In this document: one piece after another, positions 56,681-64,000 of the stretch
How positions within the stretch are numbered: the first letter of the stretch is position 1
Layout: every line of letters starts with the position of its first letter
Assembly: GCF_016093295.1 (NCBI RefSeq)
Contig: NZ_JAEDAL010000006.1
Coordinates: forward strand, 124,001-188,000
Length of the DNA stretch: 64,000 nt
Reading direction: 5' to 3'
Origin: Inhella gelatinilytica
GTDB lineage: Bacteria > Pseudomonadota > Gammaproteobacteria > Burkholderiales > Burkholderiaceae_C
Position numbers and translations under genes: made by a program
Notes under the pieces: generated by a model
Databases searched by the model: none
Told to the model about the DNA's origin: nothing
The model's input: the letters and a program-made list of their open reading frames with translations, nothing else

Positions 56681-56711
56681 ATTGGAAACACTGAAGTCCC
56701 TTGAGGGTCAA
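56681..56711 (-). promoter_or_regulatory. MerR-type promoter with 19-bp spacer upstream of the CDF gene
   Basis: Read on the minus strand: a -35 TTGACC (56706-56711), exactly 19 bp, then a -10-like TCCAAT (56681-56686). The long spacer contains a near-palindrome, CTCAAG GGA CTTCAG (CTnAAG-N3-CTTnAG, 56691-56705). A 19-bp spacer with a central dyad is the hallmark of MerR-family metal-activated promoters. No merR gene is in the window. The predicted start of transcription is about 30 bp before the CDF ATG. Confidence 0.6.
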
Positions 56712-56816
56712 GCCCTGCCCGTGTGCGCTTGTGCGCGAAATACGGACCCCAATTCCGCGCAGCGGGCTCGGGTTCTCCCGAACATGCTTCAATCGCCCGC
56801 TCGAAAGGAATCTCCC

Positions 56817-57452
56817 ATGGAACTCAGCACCTGGCTGCCGTTTTTTCTGGCCGCATGGGCCATCAGCTTGTCGCCCGGCGCCGGGGCAGTGGCCGCCATG
56901 AGCAGCGGGTTGACGCACGGCTTTCAGCGCGGCTACTGGACCACCATCGGATTGATCTTGGGCATTTGGACGCAGATCTTGCTCGTGGGTGTGGGCTTGG
57001 GTGCCCTCGTTGCGACTTCGACGACGCTGTTTACCGTCATCAAATGGGCCGGCGTGGCCTATTTGGTTTATCTGGGCATTCAGCAATGGCGCGCCCCCGC
57101 TGCGGCCGTGCGGGCTGAGGACGATGGCGTGCAAGGCGGCACGCAAGCCCGGCGCCGTGACTTGGTCTTGCGCGGTTGGATGGTCAACACCGTCAACCCC
57201 AAAGGCACCGTGTTTTTGCTGGCCGTGGTGCCCCAGTTTTTGCACCTGGATCAAGCGTTAACGCCGCAGTACCTGACGATTGCCGCCACGCTGGGGTTCA
57301 CAGACGCTGTGGTGATGGCCGGCTACACCGCGTTGGCCGCCAAAGTCTTGGGGGCCTTGAAGGACGTGCGGGTGATCCGCCTGCTCAATCGGGTGTTTGG
57401 GTCGCTGTTCATCGGCGCCGGTTTGCTGCTGGCCAGCGTGAAGAGGGCCTGA
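56817..57452 (+). CDS. LysE/RhtB-family exporter
   Basis: A 211-residue membrane protein of the LysE superfamily with six segments. The signature SLSPGAGAVAAMSSGLTHGFQRGYWTTIGLILG near the N-terminus and MVNTVNPKGTVFLLAVVPQF in the middle are typical of RhtB/homoserine-threonine type exporters. It probably exports an amino acid or amino-acid analogue. GAAAGGAA precedes the ATG. The next gene, an EamA exporter, begins within its stop codon (TGATG), so the two are co-translated. Confidence 0.9.
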   Translation: MELSTWLPFFLAAWAISLSPGAGAVAAMSSGLTHGFQRGYWTTIGLILGIWTQILLVGVGLGALVATSTTLFTVIKWAGVAYLVYLGIQQWRAPAAAVRAEDDGVQGGTQARRRDLVLRGWMVNTVNPKGTVFLLAVVPQFLHLDQALTPQYLTIAATLGFTDAVVMAGYTALAAKVLGALKDVRVIRLLNRVFGSLFIGAGLLLASVKRA

Positions 57453-58360
57453 TGCCGACTTGGTTTTTGTTCCTGGCCCCCACGCTGATTTGGGCCAGCA
57501 CCTGGCATGTGATCCTGTATCAGTTGGCCAGCCCCGTGCCCCCCTTGACCTCCGTGGGCTGGCGGTTTGCGTTGGCCGCCGTGTTGCTGGGTCTGTGGTC
57601 GCGATTCCAGGGCCATTCCCTGCGAATTCCTCGCCAACACCATGCCCTGCTGGTGGCCGCGGGCATCGTGCAATACGGCGGCAACTATTGGGCGGTGTAC
57701 GAGGCGGAGCGGCACATTCCGTCGGGCTTGGTGGCCGTGCTGTTCGCCCTCATGGTGTTTGGCAACGCCCTGGGCGCCTGGTGGGCCTTTGGTCAGAAGA
57801 GCAGTCGGCGCTTCTTGCTGACGGCCTTGGGCGGCGTCGCCGGTGTCGCACTGGTCTTTTGGCCAGAGATCGCGCTCAGCACCGAGCGACCGCAGGCGGC
57901 CTGGGGCCTATTGATCGGGCTATTCGCTGTGGGCGCTGCCTGCCTGGGCAATGTGCTGACCCTGACCCTGACACGGCGCGGTGTGCCGCTGCCGCCCCTA
58001 CTGACCTGGAGCATGGGCTATGGCGCCCTCTTCCTGCTGAGCCTGTCCGTACTCAGTGGCTCCGGCTTGCCCTTTGACACGCGGCCGGCTTACTGGTTGT
58101 CGCTGATCTACCTGAGCGTCCTGGGGTCGGCCGTGGCCTTTGTGCTCTATTTCCAACTGGCGGCGCGGCAAGGTCCGGCCCGGGCGGCCCTGATGGGAGT
58201 CGTGATTCCCGTGATTGCCCTGGGGGTTTCCGCGATCTTGGAAGGTTGGAAGCCCACGCCCCTGGCCGCGCTCGGGATGCTGCTGTGCGTCAGCAGTGTG
58301 GCGTTGGCTCAACGACCGACGCCCACCGCGTCACCACCGCTGACGGCCGCCCGGGACTAG
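57452..58360 (+). CDS. EamA/DMT-superfamily transporter
   Basis: A 302-residue membrane protein with ten hydrophobic segments in two EamA repeats. WASTWHVILYQLASPVPPLTSVGWRFALAAVLL begins repeat one and GNVLTLTLTRRGVPLPPLLTWSMGYGALFL begins repeat two. Members export metabolites and amino acids. It is coupled by one base to the LysE gene, giving a two-exporter unit. The substrate is unknown. Confidence 0.9.
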   Translation: MPTWFLFLAPTLIWASTWHVILYQLASPVPPLTSVGWRFALAAVLLGLWSRFQGHSLRIPRQHHALLVAAGIVQYGGNYWAVYEAERHIPSGLVAVLFALMVFGNALGAWWAFGQKSSRRFLLTALGGVAGVALVFWPEIALSTERPQAAWGLLIGLFAVGAACLGNVLTLTLTRRGVPLPPLLTWSMGYGALFLLSLSVLSGSGLPFDTRPAYWLSLIYLSVLGSAVAFVLYFQLAARQGPARAALMGVVIPVIALGVSAILEGWKPTPLAALGMLLCVSSVALAQRPTPTASPPLTAARD

Positions 58361-58493
58361 GGATTCCACTGGTGTCGCGTAGACGCCAATCCTCAAGAAC
58401 TTCGCCCAAAGCCGGGCATCCTGATGGCATCCTGCTTTGTCTTGGGTGCGGGCCGATGGCCTCTGCGCGCGCCTTCTTTCTGGAGTTGCACAC

Positions 58494-59675
58494 ATGAATC
58501 TCAAACTGGGCCTCAGCGCCCTTGCTCTTGCCGCCCTGACGGCTTGCGGTGGCGGTGGCGGAACTTCGGCACCTGCCCCCATCACGCCCCCGCCCACCGC
58601 GGACACGACCCGCTTGGTGGTGTTTGGTGACAGCCTCAGCGATGGCGGCGCCTATTCGCGCGGTAACTCGCTGATTCTGCAAATGAACGCCGGCGTGCCC
58701 AAGGCGGCCGCGGACTTGGTCGGCAAATTCACCAACAGTCCGGGCGCGATCTGGAACGAGGTGCTGGCCTCCAAGCTCAGCATCACCATTGCCCCGGAAC
58801 GCTATGAAGTCGGCGCCGCCAGCCCGGTCGCCGCCACCAACGGGTTGAACACCGCTGCCAACGCCACCAACTACGCCCAAGGGGGCGCACGTGTGGCCAA
58901 AGTCCCCGGCGTGGGCTGCAACCCCAACGCCGCAGGCGCGTGCACGGCACAAGCCGCGGTTCCGGTGAGCACCCAGATTGACCGTGCCCTGGCCAAAGGC
59001 AGCTTCCAAAGCACCGACCTCGTTGTGGTGTGGGCCGGAGCCAACGACGTGTTCTTCAACGCGACGGCCGCCGGCAACGAGATCACGGCTGAAGCCACAC
59101 GGCTGGGTCGCCCGCTGACCTCGGCCGAATCCGGCGCGATCATTCAAAACAAGTACGGCCCAGAGATGGTTCAAGCCGGCTTGGACACCTTGACCCAAGT
59201 GCGCCGCCTGCAAGCCGCCGGGGCCAAGCGCATCGTGGTCATGACCATCCCGAACGCCGCGCAAACCCCGTTTGGTGTGGCAGGGGGCGCTTCGACTCAG
59301 GCGCTGATCACTGGGCTGGCGGGGGCGTACAACGACACCATCAAGCGCGAGTTCTCGGTTCCCGAAAGCACCGTGATGCTGTTTGACGCCGGCGCGCTGG
59401 CGTCCCAGTGGTACGCCAACCCGACCTCGGTCGGCCTGGTCAACGTGCAGGCCCCCGTTTGCGATGTGCCCGCAGCCCTGGGCTCCAGCTCCTCGTTCTG
59501 CTTCATCACCGGAGCCACCCCGAGCCCGACCAACCCCTTCCTGCGCGTCCTTCCGGCGGGTGTGACCCCAGCGAACTCGATGTTTGCTGACGGCGTTCAC
59601 CCCTCGCTGAAGTCGCATGGCCTCTTTGCTGATGCGCTGTACACCGCGCTCAAGGCCAAGGCCTGGGTCAAGTAA
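58494..59675 (+). CDS. SGNH/GDSL-type hydrolase, lipoprotein
   Basis: A 393-residue predicted lipoprotein with the lipobox LTAC followed by a glycine run, then a short linker and the esterase domain. Block I is VVFGDSLSDGGAYS with the catalytic Ser. Blocks III and V are VVWAGANDVFF and DGVHPSLKSH, carrying the Asn oxyanion residue and the Asp-His pair. It resembles secreted esterases of the GDSL family but has no autotransporter beta-barrel. The ATG at 58494 was chosen from the lipobox. It lies 22 bp before the porin gene. Confidence 0.9.
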   Translation: MNLKLGLSALALAALTACGGGGGTSAPAPITPPPTADTTRLVVFGDSLSDGGAYSRGNSLILQMNAGVPKAAADLVGKFTNSPGAIWNEVLASKLSITIAPERYEVGAASPVAATNGLNTAANATNYAQGGARVAKVPGVGCNPNAAGACTAQAAVPVSTQIDRALAKGSFQSTDLVVVWAGANDVFFNATAAGNEITAEATRLGRPLTSAESGAIIQNKYGPEMVQAGLDTLTQVRRLQAAGAKRIVVMTIPNAAQTPFGVAGGASTQALITGLAGAYNDTIKREFSVPESTVMLFDAGALASQWYANPTSVGLVNVQAPVCDVPAALGSSSSFCFITGATPSPTNPFLRVLPAGVTPANSMFADGVHPSLKSHGLFADALYTALKAKAWVK

Positions 59676-59697
59676 CGCGTTAGAGGAAACCACCACC

Positions 59698-60933
59698 ATG
59701 AAAAAGCAACTCTCGCTCCTGGCACTGGCCGCCGCAGCGGCTTGCGGCGCGCATGCCCAGCAAGCCGGGTCCAGCGTCAGCCTGTACGGCATCGTTGACG
59801 TCGGCGTGGTCGCCATTGATGGCGCCAGCGACAAGACGCACCGCTTCGTGTCCAGCGGCCAGCAAGTGGGTTCCCGCCTGGGCCTGCGCGGCACCGAGGA
59901 AATTTCCCCGGGCTGGAAGGCCATGTTCACGATGGAGCATCAGTTCTACGCGGACACAGGCAGTCAGAACCAGCAAACACCGATCAGCGGCACCAATCTG
60001 CCCGACTGGGTGTTTAACGGCGTTCCCCTCACCATCAAGGGCGCCCTGGCGCCGACCTTGGGCAGCACGCTCAACGCCAGCCTGGAAAACCGGTTTTGGC
60101 ACCGCCAAGCTTGGGTGGGTTTGGTGACGCCCGTGGGCGGTTTCGTGGCCGGGCGCCAGTACAGCCCCGCCTTCGCGACCTATGGGCGCTTTGACCCGCA
60201 CATGGCCGGCAACGTGGGCAACCCCCTCACGCTATTCGCCGCCCCGACCGGTATCGAGGTGCGCATCGACAACTCGGTGCAATGGGTCGTTGAGCAAGGC
60301 GGCCTGCGCTTGAACGTCATGTCGGGCCAAGGCGAGGGGGCCATTGGTAATGGGCGCTTCACCGGCATCAGCGCCGGTTATGCAACGGGCAACTTCGACA
60401 TTGGCATCGCCTTCAACCAGCGCAAGAACTCCGATGGTCAGACGGCACTGGAAAACACCATCATCGGTGCTTCCTATACCTTCGGTCCCCACAAGCTAAC
60501 GGGCCTCTACCTGAAGGTCAAAGACGAGAACTCGGTTCTGGGCCCGCAGCTGCGCGCCTCCATCGGGGCCTCCGCACCGGCGCCGCTGCGTGCCAGCTTC
60601 CTGGCCGCTGGGGCGTTGATCGCTAAGAATTTGGGCTGGGATGGTGACCTGATGTACGGCGGCGTTCACTACCAACTCAGTGCCAGCAACAAGTTGGTGG
60701 TCAGCTACGGCCGTTACGACGATGCCAACAACGCCCGCGACATGGCGGTGGCGGGTATTGCTCTGGAACACAGCCTGAGCAAGCGCACGCAAGTGTGGCT
60801 GTCGGGCTCCCGGATCAACAACAAGACGGGCAGTCAGGTGCTGCCGTTCGCGCAGGGCCTGTACTACGGCATTACGGACAAGCCAGGGCGCGACTCCAGC
60901 GCGTTCTCGGCCAATTTGGTGCATCGATTCTGA
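59698..60933 (+). CDS. Gram-negative porin (Neisseria/Comamonas type)
   Basis: A 411-residue trimeric-porin-like outer membrane protein. The signal peptide ends at AHAQ, followed by SSVSLYGIVDVGVV, the standard start of betaproteobacterial porins. The motif VGSRLGLRGTEEISPGWKAMFTMEHQF lies in the first strands, the eyelet region includes PEQ-type Arg/Glu residues, and the chain ends in SANLVHRF with C-terminal Phe. AGAGGAAA is the ribosome site. It permits diffusion of small anions or nutrients. A terminator follows. Confidence 0.94.
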   Translation: MKKQLSLLALAAAAACGAHAQQAGSSVSLYGIVDVGVVAIDGASDKTHRFVSSGQQVGSRLGLRGTEEISPGWKAMFTMEHQFYADTGSQNQQTPISGTNLPDWVFNGVPLTIKGALAPTLGSTLNASLENRFWHRQAWVGLVTPVGGFVAGRQYSPAFATYGRFDPHMAGNVGNPLTLFAAPTGIEVRIDNSVQWVVEQGGLRLNVMSGQGEGAIGNGRFTGISAGYATGNFDIGIAFNQRKNSDGQTALENTIIGASYTFGPHKLTGLYLKVKDENSVLGPQLRASIGASAPAPLRASFLAAGALIAKNLGWDGDLMYGGVHYQLSASNKLVVSYGRYDDANNARDMAVAGIALEHSLSKRTQVWLSGSRINNKTGSQVLPFAQGLYYGITDKPGRDSSAFSANLVHRF

Positions 60934-60990
60934 CGCGGCCCGCTCCCGCCGGGCGGGGCTGACGCCCACCGCGCCCGGCGCCCCACAAAA

Positions 60991-61016
60991 GCCACCGCCA
61001 GTCGGTGGCTTTTTTT
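60991..61016 (+). terminator. Rho-independent terminator after the porin gene
   Basis: A 7-bp GC-rich stem (GCCACCG/CGGTGGC) with 5-nt loop CCAGT is followed by seven T residues, beginning 57 bp after the porin stop. AAAA before the stem pairs with the T-run, so it may also work in the reverse direction. Confidence 0.9.
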
Positions 61017-61335
61017 CGAGCCTTGAGGATCCCGGCGTGGGGGCAACCAGATCGTCATGCCATCGACACGGAGCGGCCCCGCGCGGCTTTTCCGACACCC
61101 CGGGCTGTGACGCCAGCGCCGGGGCGCTGAACGTTATGCACCGCTGCTGACGCGCGTGGCATGTCTCCTCCTTTTGGATGAGGACAATCCAATCCAAGTG
61201 ACTGTCGCGCCGTAACTTTTCCTCAACTTTTTGGCGCGCAAACCACGAACTTTCGGTGCTTGATTCAGGTCAATACCCGCGCCTGCCCCTGTGCCGAACA
61301 CTGGGCCCCTCGTGTTCCCAAACAAAGGCGGACCC
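61017..61335. other. Intergenic region between porin terminator and chemoreceptor
   Basis: There is no convincing gene in this stretch; short frames lack codon character and ribosome sites. It must hold the chemoreceptor promoter. A weak sigma-28-like arrangement is visible: TCAA at 61223-61226, 15 bp, then ACCACGAAC at 61242-61250. It matches the GCCGATAAC consensus at only about five of nine positions. No RNA gene or long repeat is apparent. Confidence 0.4.
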
Positions 61336-63267
61336 ATGTTCTTTGCACGCTTTCTGGGCCGCTTGCCGCTCAAAACCAAGTTTGCGGCCATGGCCGTGAT
61401 TTCGGCGGTACTGGTCCTCATCCCCAGCACCCGCCAGCTGAGCGCCGAGTGGCAGCAGTACCGCCAAGCGGAACGCGCCGATCAAGGGATTGATCCGGCA
61501 TCAGCGCTCCTCAAATGGATGCAGCTCACGCAGCAGCACCGGGGTCTCTCCGGCGCCTTTCTCCAAGGCCAATCAAACGTCCAGGGTGCACGCGCTGAAA
61601 AGGAGCGCGCCGTCACCGCAGCGGCGGCCGCTGCACAGCAATCGGTGCTCGCCCTGGCCGCACCCGAACTCACCACCAGCGCCCATGCCGTGGCCGATAC
61701 CTGGGCGCAACTGGCCGGGGCCGTCGCCCAGCAGCAGTTGCAGACCCGGGAGAGCTACTTGCGCCACACCGCACTGGTCGCAGACCAGCAAGCGCTGCTC
61801 GATGCCATCAGTCTGAACCAGGGCCTGAATGCGGATGCGCGGCCGGTTGTTCAAGGCCTGCAGCAGGCCGTCCTGAACCAATTGCCCCGTGGCGTCGAGG
61901 TTCTGGGTCAGCTGCGCGCAGGCGGAACAGCAGCCCTGGCCAAGGGCAGTCCGAGCGCCGAGGAGCGCGCACGCTTTGAGGTGCAACTGGCCCAAGCGCG
62001 CCAGCTGTTGACCCAGAACCGCAAGGGCTTGGCCTTGGCCTTGGCTCATGGTGGGCCAGCCCTGGACCCCCTGCGCACGCCCATCGACAAAGCGGAGGCT
62101 GCGGCAGGCGCTGCGTTTGAGCTGGTGGAGTCACAGCTGATCCGCCCGCAGGACACCTTGCTCACAGCGCAGGACTTCTTTGCCCAAATCACCCGCCTGA
62201 TGAACGATCAGTACGAGTTGATCGACGCCGGGCTCGGTGCCCTGCGCAGCCAAGTCCACGACAACGCAGTGCAAGCCCAGCAGCAGGCCTTGATGTTTCT
62301 GGCAGCTCTGGCGACCTTGGGATCAATCGCCATGGTCGTGATGGGGACTGTGGCCGCTCAAACCACGCGGGCCCTCGGCGCGGCCGCAGGCCTGGCCGAG
62401 GCCGTCGCCCAGGGAGACTTGCGCCGCACCGTCGCCGCAGAGACCCAGGACGAGATGGGGCGGCTGCTGGAGGCACTGAACCGGATGAGCCTGCACCTGG
62501 GTGACGTGGTGGCCGGGGTCCGCCAGAACGCCGACAGCGTGGCCACGGCGGCGATACAAATTGCCCAGGGCAACCAGGACCTCTCCAACCGCACAGAACA
62601 ACAAGCCAGCGCGCTGCAGCAGACCGCGGCGTCCATGGAGCAGCTCGGCACCACCGTGCGACAGAACGCCGACCATGCCCAAAACGCCAACGCACTGGCT
62701 CACACGGCCACTGAAGTGGCCCAACGCGGCGGGGCGGTGATGGCGGAAGTGGTCAGCACCATGCAGGGCATCAGCGACAGCTCCCGACGCATCGCCGACA
62801 TCATTGGGGTCATCGATGGGATTGCCTTTCAGACCAACATCCTGGCCCTCAATGCCGCCGTCGAGGCCGCTCGTGCGGGCGAACAGGGGCGAGGTTTTGC
62901 CGTTGTGGCCGCCGAGGTTCGCTTGCTGGCCCAACGCAGCGCTCAGGCCGCCAAGGAAATCAAGGGGTTGATCGAGGCCAGCACCACCCGCGTCGAACAC
63001 GGCACCACGCTCGTGACCCGGGCTGGGGGGACCGTGCAGGACGTGGTCCGCGCGATCCAGGATCTATCGGCGCTGATGGCGCAAATCAGCACAGCGACTA
63101 ACGAGCAAAGCAGCGGGGTCCACCAAGTGGGCCAGGCCGTGACGGAGTTGGACCGCACCACCCAGCAGAACGCCGCCCTGGTCGAGCAGTCGGCCGCCGC
63201 AGCCGACAGCCTGCAGCAACAGGCACGGCAGCTGGCGGGGGCAGTCGCGGTCTTCCAAACCCGTTGA
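61336..63267 (+). CDS. Methyl-accepting chemotaxis protein with NIT-like sensor domain
   Basis: A 643-residue chemoreceptor. Membrane helix 1 (about 15-35) is followed by a helical periplasmic domain of about 270 residues whose [15 protein letters not shown] motif resembles the NIT (nitrate/nitrite sensing) family. Helix 2 ([21 protein letters not shown]) leads to HAMP and the signalling hairpin, with the invariant tip [37 protein letters not shown]. No C-terminal NWETF-type CheR pentapeptide is present, so adaptation may need another receptor. AAAGGCGG precedes the ATG. A PhnD-like gene starts 13 bp after it, perhaps under the same promoter. Confidence 0.92.
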   Translation: MFFARFLGRLPLKTKFAAMAVISAVLVLIPSTRQLSAEWQQYRQAERADQGIDPASALLKWMQLTQQHRGLSGAFLQGQSNVQGARAEKERAVTAAAAAAQQSVLALAAPELTTSAHAVADTWAQLAGAVAQQQLQTRESYLRHTALVADQQALLDAISLNQGLNADARPVVQGLQQAVLNQLPRGVEVLGQLRAGGTAALAKGSPSAEERARFEVQLAQARQLLTQNRKGLALALAHGGPALDPLRTPIDKAEAAAGAAFELVESQLIRPQDTLLTAQDFFAQITRLMNDQYELIDAGLGALRSQVHDNAVQAQQQALMFLAALATLGSIAMVVMGTVAAQTTRALGAAAGLAEAVAQGDLRRTVAAETQDEMGRLLEALNRMSLHLGDVVAGVRQNADSVATAAIQIAQGNQDLSNRTEQQASALQQTAASMEQLGTTVRQNADHAQNANALAHTATEVAQRGGAVMAEVVSTMQGISDSSRRIADIIGVIDGIAFQTNILALNAAVEAARAGEQGRGFAVVAAEVRLLAQRSAQAAKEIKGLIEASTTRVEHGTTLVTRAGGTVQDVVRAIQDLSALMAQISTATNEQSSGVHQVGQAVTELDRTTQQNAALVEQSAAAADSLQQQARQLAGAVAVFQTR

Positions 63268-63280
63268 GCAGGAGCTGCCC

Positions 63281-64000
63281 ATGCGAGCCTTGTGGACAAC
63301 GGCCCTGAGCCTGGGGCTGCTGTTGAGCAGCGGCGCCCCGGCCCGCGAACCAGCGCCCGTCCGCCTGGGCGTGCTGGCCGTCGGTGAGGCCCAGAACGAG
63401 TTGCCCGCCTGGCAGTCGCTGCGCGAGCACCTGAGCCAAAGCCTGTCTGCACCGGTCGAGCTGAAGATCGGCCCCCGCGAGCTGCTGGACCGCGCCCTAG
63501 ACACGCACCAGCTCGATCTGGTCATCACCCACCCTGGACATGCAATCGAGCTGCTGCAGGCCCGGCAGGTCAGCAGCCCCATCGCCACCCGGCTGCTGCG
63601 CACCCGGGCCGGTGACACCAGCGAAGACCTGCTGGGAGCATTTGGCGGTGTGATTTTTGCGCGCAACGCCCCCGGCGCTCCCACACGGCTAGAGGACATC
63701 GCGAGGGTCATCGTCGCGACCCCGGACGTCCACTGGCTGGGCGCCTACCAAATGCAGGCGCTGGAGCTGAAAGAGCGGGGCATCTCCCTTCCCAGTGATG
63801 CGCGATTGCTTCAAGTGGGCGCCAATCAAGGGCATGTGGTCGAAGCCGTTTTGGCGGGACGGGCCGCTATCGGCTTTGTGCGCACCGGGTTGTTGGAAGA
63901 GATGGCGCAAGAGGGGAGGCTGGATCTGAACCAAATCCGCATCCTCAATGAGCAGAACTGGCCCCGCTTTCCGTTCAAGGTTTCGACCCGGCTGTATCCG
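63281..64000 (+). CDS. PhnD-like periplasmic binding domain protein (truncated by window edge)
   Basis: An open frame of 240 codons runs from the ATG at 63281 to the right edge without a stop. The signal peptide (TTALSLGLLLSSGAPA) is followed by a phosphonate/phosphite-type binding fold: VRLGVLAVGEAQNE, LDRALDTHQLDLVITHPGHAIELL, FGGVIFARNAP and VVEAVLAGRAAIGFVRTGLLEEM. The final WPRFPFKVSTRLYP matches the junction seen in TtrS-like sensor kinases, where this domain is followed by a membrane helix and a histidine kinase or GGDEF. It may therefore be a sensor rather than a transporter subunit; the missing 3' part decides. Ligand is unknown. Confidence 0.8.
   Translation, partial: MRALWTTALSLGLLLSSGAPAREPAPVRLGVLAVGEAQNELPAWQSLREHLSQSLSAPVELKIGPRELLDRALDTHQLDLVITHPGHAIELLQARQVSSPIATRLLRTRAGDTSEDLLGAFGGVIFARNAPGAPTRLEDIARVIVATPDVHWLGAYQMQALELKERGISLPSDARLLQVGANQGHVVEAVLAGRAAIGFVRTGLLEEMAQEGRLDLNQIRILNEQNWPRFPFKVSTRLYP

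Overview
This window is ordinary chromosome from a GC-rich betaproteobacterium, most likely a Burkholderiales member of the Comamonadaceae/Sphaerotilaceae type. The evidence is gene content: a Neisseria/Comamonas-type porin, an rsmB-DUF4390-ntrY-ntrX block, long-form argG, panBC and oxyR, and dense coding with many ATGA start/stop overlaps. I see no phage, transposon, integron, CRISPR array or rRNA. There is one tRNA, tRNA-Phe(GAA).

Layout. 1-9.7 kb: a truncated MarR regulator, a CPA2-type antiporter, a peptide transporter with an S41 lipoprotein peptidase, a two-gene ABC-2 exporter, and a periplasmic binding protein whose gene overlaps a dCache-type diguanylate cyclase. 9.7-17.3 kb: a YddA/SbmA-like ABC protein, exonuclease III, tRNA-Phe with a terminator, and the rsmB-DUF4390-ntrY-ntrX operon, in which NtrX has no AAA+ domain. 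17.4-22.3 kb: a FadL-type outer membrane channel paired with a large PhoD-like lipoprotein, then an orphan binding protein. 22.3-29.8 kb: mnmA overlapping a LuxR-type two-component pair, a metallo-beta-lactamase-fold protein, a GAF protein, and a MacAB/Lol-like exporter. 29.9-32.6 kb: an unrecognised protein with a possible Cys-His-Asp triad, a periplasmic cyclophilin with an extra C-terminal domain, and a TPR protein.

32.6-40.2 kb is the clearest pathway: a tightly packed N-acetylglucosamine/chitooligosaccharide operon (kinase, GntR regulator, NagA deacetylase, SIS-type deaminase, cytoplasmic GH3 hexosaminidase, AmpG-like importer, GH16-like protein). A promoter with TGGT/ACCA half-sites precedes it. 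Substrate imported by the permease would be cut by the GH3 enzyme, phosphorylated, deacetylated and deaminated to fructose-6-phosphate. A PafA-like phosphatase and a hybrid signalling protein with HisKA, REC and Hpt domains but no ATPase domain follow.

44-64 kb: oxyR divergent from panB-panC-queA, orphan binding proteins, argG, a YigZ-family protein, a DUF6249/ECF sigma/small membrane protein trio, tgt, radA, a CDF metal exporter behind a MerR-type 19-bp-spacer promoter, LysE and EamA exporters, a GDSL lipoprotein, a porin, a chemoreceptor with a NIT-like domain, and a PhnD-like sensor gene running off the right edge.

No wholly new defence or mobile system is evident. The most unusual items are the ATPase-less hybrid kinase, the binding-protein/diguanylate-cyclase pair, the GH16-like protein ending the nag operon, the sigma trio, the MerR-type promoter without a regulator in view, and two adjacent perfect inverted repeats before the MacA-like gene.
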